DNA of 64,000 nucleotides, from the NCBI RefSeq assembly GCF_905163445.1, contig NC_053185.1, positions 10,248,001 to 10,312,000 on the forward strand. Reading direction: 5' to 3'. Below the pieces are notes generated by a model. The model was not told the origin of the DNA and made no database searches. It saw only the letters and a list, made by a program, of their open reading frames with translations. The position numbers and the translations under genes were made by a program. Below are positions 55,201-64,000 of the stretch, piece after piece; position 1 is the first letter of the stretch; each line of letters starts with the position of its first letter. The stretch is from Pararge aegeria. Lineage: Eukaryota; Arthropoda; Insecta; Lepidoptera; Nymphalidae.

Positions 55201-57525
55201 TGAGAATTCTTCATGAGGTTTTCAATGACGTGGGAAGCCCACCAATCCACACTGGGTGGACGTGCGAGCGTGGTGGACGCCGAGACGGCTTAAGCCCTTC
55301 CCACGGTCGAGGAGACCTGTGTTCTGTAGTGGGCCGCGACTTCATTCCTTTTTACGATTCCAAGTTTTGGGGCAAAAAACTTAAATGGGTTAGTAGTAAA
55401 AATATTCTGACGTAAGTCGTTCACGTCAGCAAATCATTTAAGCTCTTCATGATCTCACTTTAATCGCAGTAAAACGAGCTCTAAAACAAACAGCTTATCC
55501 GTTTTTATAGCAGTTGGAACATACAGATTAGAATATTATTAGATTAGCCTAGTCGCATGTTTATTAGGTAAAATCAGGTATAGCAAGCTTCAAAGTGCTT
55601 TTCATAGCGGTTCAAGAAGTTCTCACTGAAACAATAAAACCTTCCGAAACGATAAAGCAAAAATAATAGGTTTTAATGACTGTTTCGCCTTTTTTAGAAA
55701 ATAAAATGTATAGGGATGACATTTTTATATCTGAATTCAAAGTATGAAATGTTTCAGTTATTAAGAAGCAGAAACCCATTCGTGCCTTTACAAATAAATA
55801 AAACATATTTAGCCATCTTATTGAAGCACATTTGGGCTAGAACGCTTTTGAATTAAGTACTACTATCAATAATTTATCTCGTTAAAATTAGTAAGCGGGA
55901 ACGGGAAAATTTCTTTATTACTCAAAAAAAACCACGTCACTGAAAATTATCTAGGTTAACTAAATCTAAACCCACATGTTTGGAGGCAAAAAATATTATA
56001 CCGACCACATATTCGGTTGTCTTGTATTTAAAAAAAATGTTTGCCCTTTTTACGTAATTTTAGGATGTTGATCCACATATGTTTAAGTATATAATCTACT
56101 CCTCATACTTATAACAAATAAGTCATATATACAAGTACCTTTACGTATACGTAGATCTCCAGTCTAATTTTGAACATTTTATTTTGTTACATAAATCAGT
56201 CTGCATTTAGCTAACAAAATAAAATGTTTAAAATTGGACTGGACATCAAACATACTTTCGGCTTTATATATAGCTGTGTCGCGCGTTTTCCCAAACGTTT
56301 ACGTTTTTGGTCCGCATGTGATTATTTTCTCGAGAAAATGGAAGAATGTGTATTGAACTTGGTGAAACTTTTAACGTATATTTAGTACTAACGCAAAAAT
56401 AATTGTTCACATACCTAAGACCTGTAATTCCTGTATTAGGACGTTCAAATACAAACTCTTCAAAAGATATTTTAAAATTTAATACACACCTATAAATCTA
56501 TATAAAAATGCGCGCTGGGTAGCCAGTGATCATAAAAGTTACCGGTGCCAAACCAACTATTGCTAATGTAAGTGGCTCATCCGCAATAACCTTAGAAACT
56601 AAACTTTTTAAACTGAAACTTTAAATGTCCATGTATTTGTCCAGGTGTGTATATATATTTTCTTAATGCTCTAAATATTGGACACGCCTATAGTTTTGCA
56701 TTATGTAAGGAAAGAAGGTAGAACTTTATCCTTCTGGGTTTATGTCTGCCTGTCTTTTCGTACAATGTCCATTTTTGTTCCACCGCACAGTTTTAATGAT
56801 GTACCCAAATAGACGTAAAAGAAAGAAGTGAGAGTTAGAGGAGGTCATGCGCAAGATATTATTTTTAACTTAAAAACAACTGACTGCCAATCGAGGCTAG
56901 TTATAGAGACACTTTAAAAACTATATAATCAATAACAAAGATTAAAAGCCTAATCACCTAGTTCGGTCAAGATCGTGACAAAAGCAATCTTTGAAATAAA
57001 ACAAGGCACCAACCACTATAAAATAATACAAGTGACAAAATTCAAATTAAAAATGCAAAATTCATTTATTTCAAGTTAAACGTAAAGAAACGTCAAGTAA
57101 GTCTGTTTGTAGTGACTCTGCCACCTTGTCTCCGGATGGCAGATTCTACCGAGAAGCCTTCCATAATACCCGTCCAGTTGCTCTTTCCCAACATCGTTTA
57201 ACAATTTAACAATCATTGACAAAACCACACTACCTTGTACAACGCTTAAATCTTCTATTATATTGGTAATAGAGTAGGTAGGTATTTCAATATTATATTT
57301 TCTAGAAATTAATTAGTAAATTGTTTGACAGGCCACCAGATGAAGACACTGCGTCCCATGATAGTGACTGTGGCGAAGAGGAAGAAGATGCGGAGACCGT
57401 GCACCTGAAACCAAGAAGACCATTCTGGGCTAATAAGATACAATTTGTGCTGGCTTGCGTCGGTTACTCTGTTGGCCTTGGCAATGTATGGCGGTTCCCT
57501 TATCTTTGCTACAAGAGCGGAGGAG
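48869..57525 (+). CDS. ine: inebriated-like SLC6 transporter (ine), 5' part, 2 exons
   Basis: Two exons join at phase 2 (ends CCT AC, then G) and give about 199 residues before the next donor, which is phase 1. The N-terminal about 165 residues are hydrophilic and cytosolic, with an acidic run (EEEED). RRPFWANKIQF and YSVGLGNVWRFPYLC are the SLC6 start of TM1, where sodium and chloride are bound in the family. Drosophila Inebriated is a member needed for osmotic and neuronal excitability control; its substrate is uncertain. A long N-terminal extension fits the long Ine isoform. The remaining eleven expected membrane segments are not in the window. Other SLC6 members are less likely, given the extension and the dpy linkage. 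Confidence 0.85.
50616..50831 (-). pseudogene. hAT transposase C-terminal (hATC) remnant
   Basis: WWRTHETEYPILSKMARDFL, then SIPATSVPAERLFSK and RKHRNRLSDESA, match the hAT dimerisation domain in order. The frame ends naturally with a stop. The upstream catalytic part is absent and upstream frames carry stops. Confidence 0.85.
50910..50980. repeat. GC-rich imperfect hairpin inside the hAT element
   Basis: GTTATGAT...CGCGGCGGC (50910-50931) pairs with GCCGCCGGCGCG...ATCATAAC (50958-50980) around a loop of about 26 nt. Its G+C content contrasts with the flanks. Confidence 0.55.
52011..52444. mobile_element. MITE-like element with 29-bp terminal inverted repeats
   Basis: ATGGAGGGTAGAGGTAAGGA begins the 29-bp block at 52011-52039, which is exactly mirrored at 52416-52444. 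Weaker pairing continues inward (GAAAAAGTGTC). No transposase inside, no clear target duplication. Confidence 0.6.
53659..53800 (-). repeat. antisense LINE 3' tail fragment
   Basis: Begins with an ATCATC-type tail followed by TTGTCCACTGCTGAACATA, a sequence I recall at the 3' ends of lepidopteran LINEs read in reverse. About 140 bp. Confidence 0.45.
53934..54166 (-). other. unassigned minus-strand open stretch in ine intron 1
   Basis: Seventy-odd codons are open from CAG to TAG and contain VPVITPANTPFELEQRN and QAWRVYFPGRPLSQKA. The composition looks protein-like. I do not recognise a family. It could be an exon of a nested gene, a transposon fragment or chance. Confidence 0.3.
54715..54915 (+). 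repeat. tRNA-derived SINE copy, partial
   Basis: A B-box-like GAGTTCAATCGCC is followed by GGCACGCAACTCTAACTTTC and the body TGGAAACCTGC, the layout I recall from moth SINEs. The 3' part is missing. Confidence 0.55.
55034..55368 (+). mobile_element. tRNA-derived SINE, nearly full, with possible target duplication
   Basis: The head has A-box-like TAGACTAGTGGTTAGGA and B-box-like AGTTGAAATCCC. The body contains GCCTGAGAATTCTTC and TGTAGTGGGCCG. CCAAGTTTT flanks it at 55034-55042 and 55360-55368, a possible 9-bp duplication. Confidence 0.6.
56154..56247. repeat. 36-bp-arm hairpin in ine intron 1
   Basis: Arms 56154-56189 and 56212-56247 are inverted copies with about four mismatches (core ACATTTTATTTTGTTA) and a 22-nt loop. 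Confidence 0.75.
57332..57525 (+). CDS. ine: ine exon 2: acidic linker and TM1 of SLC6 fold
   Basis: Acceptor TTGACAG at 57331. TPPDEDTASHDSDCGEEEED precedes KPRRPFWANK and the TM1 signature GLGNVWRFPY, ending CYKSGGG across the donor. Family knowledge places VFLVPY next, which is absent from the remaining 6.5 kb. Confidence 0.92.
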
Positions 57526-59880
57526 GTGAGAAAACTCATTTTCAATATTAAATGATAATTCACATGTCATTGAATTATTGATTACAATAAAAACAGAGAA
57601 AATATAAATCACTTGATTAAAAAAACATTAAAAAAGATATACATATTTACCATTCATCTTGGTACATAAGTGTTTTATGAATTTCGTTATTAGGAGATAA
57701 CATAATTCTTAAAAGAAAGATTATTATTCTCAAACTAAGAAACATATATATTATATATAACATAACATAATTTGCTAACCTATTTCTGCTATTTCATGTA
57801 TTGTTGTGGTAATATTTATAATTCAAACATTACATAAGTTTGCAAAGTTTAAATACCTATGTGACGGTTTGACCATTCTCACATTATTAGATACATACGT
57901 CATATTATAATATGATATAATATAATATGTAGGCATTTACTTAAACAAGTGAATCTAGTTTAGTGTTCCGCCTCCGTCGTGTTTGTCTCTATAATTATAA
58001 GCGATTATGCTGGTTACGCAATGACATCTTCTTATCTAAATAATTCCATAAGTACATACCTAAATATACTTTGTACCTACACATCAGGTATATTTAAGTA
58101 GGTATTCTACGTAATAAAAAGGTTGACACAAAATGTTATAATTAAGTAGCTGGCCCACACATCTACGTGTTATTAATCTCCCGCAACTAACTTATTAATA
58201 GCACTATTATTACTATTTAGCACTACCTGGCTAACAAGACACACCCTGCTATTACATATTTGTCCGATGGCTTCGTGACCAATTTATTTATTTAAGTAGA
58301 TACGTAGTTGCGAATAAACATATTTCTACACATAACAAACTCTGCTCGTGAAAAATAATTTAACACGAATTGTCCGCACACGCTAAGTAAATTAGATAAT
58401 TTACTTCAATGAGATCATTGGAGTCACAAAGAAGTCGTGCACAGCATGACATTGGAATTTAATTTTGCTCTGAAAATTCTAAATTTTGAAGGATTTTAAT
58501 CTTGGGCTTTTGTATCTATTCATTTTTCATTAAACTGCGGTCTTAAGGTTCCATCTGGAACCTTAATAATGTCATTGGTTCTAATACAGGAAGACGTGTG
58601 ATGACCCAAAGTTAATCTATTATTTTTGGTCTACCAAACACCCGACCACTTAATATACTTTTCAAATTTGGAAGGTAGCGTAGGCACGGACGTAATACAC
58701 TGAAACTTTATTACTTATACGAAGGACAAGTTGAAACTGTGACTTGTGAGCAGCATATTACAACTCAAAAACCTGTATAGTTAAGATTTCTAATAGCGAT
58801 TTGTAAGGGATTAAAATGCTTTTTTTCTACTCACACGCATTTTTTAGTCCGATAATACGTTACTTAGGATATTTTAGTTTTAAACTTTTCTAGGTATTTA
58901 ATTCAAAATATAGTAAGCAGTGGATTAAGAAATAGGCTCTCTCAGTAAATCCGGTGCTGCACTCAGATAGTTCACTACTGCACACTGGTGTAAATTACAA
59001 CTGATGACTTCTGTAAGTAGATACGTCACGCCACGCAAACGACCTCTCGAGATATCAAGTGATACGATATCGTCGTGATTCGTTTACACGTAAGGCGTAT
59101 ATCTGGTCATCTTGGATCAAGTTTAAAATATCTATAACTGAAACATACTTTCTTCACAGTATTATAATAATGGTAGGGGTTCCCCGCGGTTTTAACCACA
59201 TTAAATAAATCAATGCCATATTGGCCACGAGGATATACTTACATAATAGGCAAACTATTAATTCTTATAAAAATAAATCGTTTTATCATCAAGTGTATTT
59301 ATATAGCAGTAAAATACTGTTTAATTCATTAAACGTACCTACATTTTATTTCAAAGTTATCGCAAGTACAAAAAATGTACTTATGACAAGTTCTTTTTAG
59401 AGCCACACTTAATTGAAAGACTTTTTTTACATGAACTTAAAAATATCTGTGGAAGTACACCTAAATTGAATGCTTTTTAAGGAAAACGTATTTTCTCTTT
59501 TTTAATTTAGTCAAGGAAGAGTACCTACGTTGTTGTCTCATAATTTTACGGTTACTATTCGCTGGATACTAAAATTGGTAGTATCCATTTACTGATGCCA
59601 GTTAACATTGCTTACCCAGCGCAATCGAGTAGTTTTTTCTGCTGCTACTGCCTCACATCTTTTAAATAAACTGTTCCTACGGGATGATCTAAAAAGAAGT
59701 CGAAAGAAGGACGAAGTCCTAGGCAACAGTTAGGATGGGTATAGAAGTATAATTACACCTGATGTAGGCATTTTGTTGACTTTCATAGCATGGGATTTAA
59801 GTTCGGAAAAACGAGTCAGCAATCATGACGATATGAGTTTGGTGGATAATGTATAAACTCTAAACGCGTGCTCAAATAAT

Positions 59881-59960
59881 CCACGTGGAGTCCACCAACC
59901 CGCACTAGGCCAGCGTGGTGGACTACGGTGTAAGCCCTTCTCACTGTGGGTGAAGTCCGA
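59881..59960 (+). repeat. SINE body fragment in ine intron 2
   Basis: CCAGCGTGGTGGACTACGG and TAAGCCCTTCTCA match the 3' half of the SINE at 55034-55368. The tRNA head is absent. Confidence 0.55.
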
Positions 59961-60389
59961 TGACTTCAAAATTCAAAGAACAGTGACTTATTTGCGTGTC
60001 ACACCTTTACTTGCAAATGATTAGATTAAATAAAACGTGATATGACAATGAGCAGATAAACTATCTAAAATTATGTAAGATCAATGGTTTAAACTTATTG
60101 AGACTAGAAAATAATTAAAAATATTTGCAGTCTAAAGAGTTAGCAGTTTACCGACGCTGAAACAGCTAAACTTGCGTACTTTCATTGAGTAATGTTCTAC
60201 GGGATCTTATTATGGTGCACAGCTGCTGGTAACCAAACAAAATTTATTATATTATAGCTGCATTCCATTAAGTATGAGGTATGAGTATACAGGATTATAA
60301 AGTGGTGTTAAACAAACCGGACGGTGTTAAACACCCCATTCTCAAATCTCACATAAGATATTTGTACGCACGAGCGTAGCGGGGGCGTA

Positions 60390-60436
60390 CATATTTTCAG
60401 GGTGAGAACGGCGTGTGTTCCCGAATTGAACATAAT
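60390..60436 (-). repeat. dispersed repeat copy (pairs with 48307-48353)
   Basis: Inverted partner of the block in the ine upstream region. Neighbouring TTTGTACGCACGAGCGTAGC also has a counterpart near 48388, suggesting one longer repeat family. Confidence 0.6.
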
Positions 60437-61003
60437 TCTTTTTATACCATGACAAAAAAGAGTGAGATAAAAAAAATATTTTCCAATAAGCCGAACTACA
60501 GAAATTAATTTATATTATATTCATAATTAGCTAACCAAGTATTATTTTAAATTTTAATTTAATGTAAATTATTTTGATACATAATTTTTTTAATCCTTTG
60601 TAACCGAACTTAATATAATACCTGCTTGTGAAGTGTGTTTGTAATCACCATTCTTTTAACATTTCCTAGTATGTAAACAGACTTTTTTGATTAGTTTTGA
60701 GATACACGATTTATATGGGATACATAGATATAGAACGTAATTTTGTTATTACCGCTCTTAGCCGTTTTCGATGAATACACCGGATAAGTGGATTGACTTT
60801 AACATTATAAAACTTTGCGATAGAAGGGATAAACTGTTTAGCTTGTGGAAAAAAAATCTTAATGATGCCAAATTAAGATTAGACTATATAAAATCACGTA
60901 ATAAAGCTTATAAAGTACAGAAGACCGACGAAATTTATATTATGTTAAACGTATAAATACCAACTTTAATAACTCTAAAAAAATTTATAAACTAATAAAT
61001 GAA

Positions 61004-62770
61004 ATGATGGGCCGTGTATCCTTTTTTATTGATGATTCCATTTTAAAAGCCTTTGAATCACAGGGGTTATCCAGTAACGCCATTGCTAATGGTTTTGCAA
61101 ACGAATTCGACAAGGCTGTTAAATCGATAATTCCGACCTGCAATTCCAAGCTATTGGACCCTTGTTTGTATAGCAAGTCAGTGAACTCCTCCATTTTATT
61201 TCAGAAAGCGACATGCACTAAAATTTCTAAGATTATTCAAAACTTAAATTCAAGTAAAGCGCCAGGAGCGGACAGCATTAAGGTTAGCCACATAAAGACG
61301 GCTAGGGATAAAATTTCTTTAGCTATAGCAAATCTAATTAACAGCAGTGTCAAAAGCGGTTTCTACCCTGAAAATTTAAAAAAAGGATGTGTTCGTCCAG
61401 TTTTTAAAAAAGGGAAACGCAATGATTTTTCAAACTACCGACCAATCACGCTTTTATCGTCGGTAGACAAAATTGTGGAAAAATTTGTCTGCGAACAAAT
61501 TCATACATTTTATAAGAAGAACGAAGTAATTTACCGCAACCAATATGGATTTCAGCAGGGAAAGGGATCAATAGATCTTCTCTCAATATTTTCTGACGAA
61601 GTTAATGAACAGCTTAACCAGAAAAAACATGTACCTGCACTGTTTATAGACTTCTCGCGCGCTTTCGACACTTTGAACCATAATCTTCTTCAAAGTAAAC
61701 TAGAAACATGTGGTGTCCGCGGTCCTTTGCTCGCTTGGTGCGCAAACTACCTTCGCAAACGCACATTTAGTGTACGGATTGATAACGCCTACAGCGACAC
61801 TCATGTGGTTAGTGAAGGCACGGCTCAGGGTTCCGTCCTCGGCCCGTTGCACTTCTTGACGTATGTGAATGACATGAGCAACTGTATAAAGCATTGTTCA
61901 TGTTACCAATTCGCGGACGATACTTGCATCATCTTTGCTGGTCGGGACCCTGACAAGATCTGTGAAGCATTGCAGATGGATTTTAACACCCTGACCATGT
62001 GGTGTCACGATGCGGGCTTAGTTCTTAATGTGAAAAAAACCAAACTGATTCATATTAGATCACCATATCTAAAATTCATTCCCTTTAAAAATATTATAGC
62101 TCACGATCATGCTTGTCTACACAGTGTAAATTATAATTCATCTAAGTGCCCTTCGATTGAGCTAGTCGACCGATATACCTATCTTGGTCTTACTATTGAC
62201 TGCAAATTCAACTGGAGTTTCCACATAGACTACGTATGTAATAAACTGAGGCAATTTCTCGCAAATATAACTTTTTTAAATCAACGGATTCCATTTAAAA
62301 TCAAATTAATGCTATATAACTCGTTCGCTCTTACTTACGTACAATATGGTCTCAGTAGCTACGGTCGTACTTATAAAACTTATCTCAATAACATATATAG
62401 CTTACAGTTAAGAATTTTAAAAGCTATTGTCTCACATTCCATTAAATCTAAATACGACGGTAATGAACTAGGGCTTTTTAATCATTGTAAAACATTACCT
62501 GTTCAGGAACAGTTTAAATATACTTTATTGAAAAATGAGTTCTTTAATAAGAAGATACTCCGGAAAAATGAACATCCTGTACATACGCGGACGATGAATG
62601 CCAACCGCATGCTCATTACGCGCGCTAACAATACATACGGTGAGCGTAAGACCGCCTTTTTGGTTCCGCGATTCATGAACGAACTACCTTCAACGTTGAT
62701 CCAAAATGTAAATATTAAAAACATTAAGCGTAAACTCAAAGAATACTTTTTAGCGAAGTTATTTGGCTGA
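61004..62770 (+). CDS. non-LTR reverse transcriptase, 588 codons
   Basis: RT motifs appear in order: KAPGADSI (about residues 85-92), NYRPITLLSS (144-153), ALFIDFSRAFDTLNH (212-226), GTAQGSVLGP (272-281) and the catalytic FADD (303-306). The frame then runs through the thumb and C-terminal region to TGA. The ATG is internal: the same frame is open upstream to a stop at 60911, so the true protein start is lost. LHF in place of the usual LLF after GP is a minor oddity. Probably CR1/Jockey-type; clade unresolved. Lies in sense with ine. Confidence 0.88.
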   Translation: MMGRVSFFIDDSILKAFESQGLSSNAIANGFANEFDKAVKSIIPTCNSKLLDPCLYSKSVNSSILFQKATCTKISKIIQNLNSSKAPGADSIKVSHIKTARDKISLAIANLINSSVKSGFYPENLKKGCVRPVFKKGKRNDFSNYRPITLLSSVDKIVEKFVCEQIHTFYKKNEVIYRNQYGFQQGKGSIDLLSIFSDEVNEQLNQKKHVPALFIDFSRAFDTLNHNLLQSKLETCGVRGPLLAWCANYLRKRTFSVRIDNAYSDTHVVSEGTAQGSVLGPLHFLTYVNDMSNCIKHCSCYQFADDTCIIFAGRDPDKICEALQMDFNTLTMWCHDAGLVLNVKKTKLIHIRSPYLKFIPFKNIIAHDHACLHSVNYNSSKCPSIELVDRYTYLGLTIDCKFNWSFHIDYVCNKLRQFLANITFLNQRIPFKIKLMLYNSFALTYVQYGLSSYGRTYKTYLNNIYSLQLRILKAIVSHSIKSKYDGNELGLFNHCKTLPVQEQFKYTLLKNEFFNKKILRKNEHPVHTRTMNANRMLITRANNTYGERKTAFLVPRFMNELPSTLIQNVNIKNIKRKLKEYFLAKLFG

Positions 62771-62889
62771 CTCTTTTGTACTTGATCTCGTATAGTTTAT
62801 ATTATTTTGGTACTTACTACTATTAAAAATTAAAATTGACAGTCTTACTTGTTTTTATACTAACCATTTTATTGTAATTGCTTTATTTG

Positions 62890-62918
<29 letters not shown>
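62890..62918 (+). repeat. poly(A) tail of the retrotransposon
   Basis: Twenty-nine consecutive A follow the 3' UTR. An unbroken tail of this length suggests recent insertion. Confidence 0.9.
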
Positions 62919-62921
<3 letters not shown>

Positions 62922-64000
62922 CATACCGACCAACCCACTTATATTATGAATACGACAGTTTATTTGTATGTGAAATAAGATTTTAATAACGGCTTATATA
63001 AATATAACCTACTTTAAAAATCAAGCTTAACGAAGTACCTACAGTAAAGTAGTAAGTAGGTATCTACATAATTAAATATAGTTCCAGTATACAATTTTAC
63101 TGAATAAATATAAGTAGATAGTATATTAGTAGGTAGTAGCTGTTCAAAAAGATAGAGGATAACCCACCTTCTATCAACGAAACGTCTAAATTATCATCCC
63201 GACCGGACCTAACGATTGGGTTAATTACGACAATTCCATAAGGTCAACTTATTGATATCAAGGACACGGATAGACCAAAGATGGCAATAAACACTTAACA
63301 ATGCTTCTAGAAAATATTAGATAAAAGTGTCTACTATTAGTAGATAAATGAATACCACGGAATTCAGAATTCAGCCATTATTGCATTCAGTGCTTTGTGT
63401 TCAACAACAGTAAAAACGCGCCGCTTACCTACGCCTCACTTCACACCCGTAGAATGTTGCTAGCTTACAAACTTTTCCATTTTCCTCATTTTATAGTAAA
63501 CGTTTAGAGAATTAGAGGTAAAATAATTACTGTCAACTGCTAAATTAACTGACCGCCTGTTCGAGAAACACTGCTAAAGTGAAGTGGTTTTGATGCTTCA
63601 ATATTAATCGTGTACGCGATTTCTACAGGTTCTTAATTCTGTGGTGAATACCTATCGATCTCTTTAATATAAACTACCTTTTTTTACGCAACTTAGGTTG
63701 CATGAATTTGTTTTAATTTTTTTAAATTCTTATTATATTTTATATTTATATGTCACTATTATAGTACAACTCTTTTACTTCCTCTGTGTTCCTCAAACTA
63801 ACACATACACTTTTTCTTATAATATCAAGGTCCAATATTTCAATCTTAGTTATAAAGACTGATCAATTTGACTGGCTGATTTTCTTTAAATCAACTGTCA
63901 AATACTAAAATTCCTTAGATAAAAACTATTAACTGGCTATTGAAAAACCGACACTGAGTAGCTAGGCCCGGCCCTATAATCATTAAAATAGGTATGATTC

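Larger units (their letters stand above)
49273..57331. other. ine: ine intron 1 (8.1 kb), repeat-rich
   Basis: Apart from the elements listed separately, I see no coding sequence in 49273-50029, 51453-52010, 52445-53658, 54167-54714, 55369-56153 or 56248-57331. These are AT-rich with scattered TACCTA words. Confidence 0.7.
60771..62918 (+). mobile_element. 5'-truncated non-LTR retrotransposon with poly(A) tail
   Basis: The element carries a short upstream open stretch (60771-60956, DKWIDFNIIKLCDRRDKLF, the linker before RT in CR1/Jockey-like elements), a frameshift, the RT frame, a 3' UTR of about 120 bp and a run of 29 A (62890-62918). ORF1 and endonuclease are missing, so it is truncated at about 60765. 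I could not identify a target duplication. Confidence 0.85.
57526..64000. other. ine: ine intron 2, 5' part (6.5 kb in window)
   Basis: Besides the retrotransposon, the SINE fragment and the repeat pair member, I see no exon. No frame continues the SLC6 fold, so exon 3 lies beyond 64000. Confidence 0.7.

Noticed and set aside
54715..55368. tRNA genes
   Set aside because: The box-like motifs are diverged, no full cloverleaf can be drawn, and SINE body sequence follows directly.
57526..64000. Further ine exons
   Set aside because: Looked for the expected VFLVPY continuation and later membrane helices in all frames shown; none found.

Overview
This is an animal nuclear genomic window, most likely from a moth or butterfly. 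The evidence is many short GT-AG introns, lepidopteran-style LINE and SINE fragments, a hAT element, a Tc1 relic, and frequent TACCTA-type words in non-coding DNA. The family assignments of the repeats come from recalled motifs and were not searched.

Bases 1-42906 hold the 3' part of one giant gene, dumpy (dpy), on the + strand. I resolve 71 exons by hand, about 28.3 kb of coding sequence or roughly 9,440 codons; the 5' part lies outside the window. Exons 1-57 encode cysteine-rich EGF-DPY-EGF modules of about 100 residues. Exons 58-67 encode shorter DPY-EGF modules. Exons 68-71 encode the membrane-proximal ZP domain, a furin-like site, one transmembrane helix and a 23-residue tail. From exon 1 to exon 52 the modules follow a fixed order (A, B, C1, C2, D, E) repeated about eleven times, a higher-order repeat of about 1.9 kb coding and 2.4-3.7 kb genomic. 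Every intron in the module region is phase 1. Phase changes only at the ZP exons.

Bases 42907-43260 are the dpy 3' UTR with clustered AATAAA signals. Bases 43.5-48.6 kb are intergenic and hold two dead antisense LINE fragments, a Tc1-like relic and a near-perfect 40-bp-arm hairpin.

From 48.6 kb the 5' end of a second + strand gene begins. It is an SLC6 sodium/chloride-coupled transporter most like inebriated (ine). Exon 1 encodes a hydrophilic N-terminal region and exon 2 reaches the first transmembrane segment (GLGNVWRFPY). The rest of the gene lies beyond the window. Intron 1 (8 kb) contains a hAT element with a perfect 8-bp target duplication, a possible MITE, SINE copies and a foldback. 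Intron 2 contains a 5'-truncated non-LTR retrotransposon with a long open reverse-transcriptase frame and a 29-nt poly(A) tail.

The two genes are functionally unrelated: dpy anchors epithelia to apical matrix, while ine is a transporter-like membrane protein. As I recall, they are also close neighbours in Drosophila (region 24F-25A), so the linkage looks conserved. I found no CRISPR, operon or prokaryotic-type system. The most interesting signal is the nested repeat architecture of dpy.
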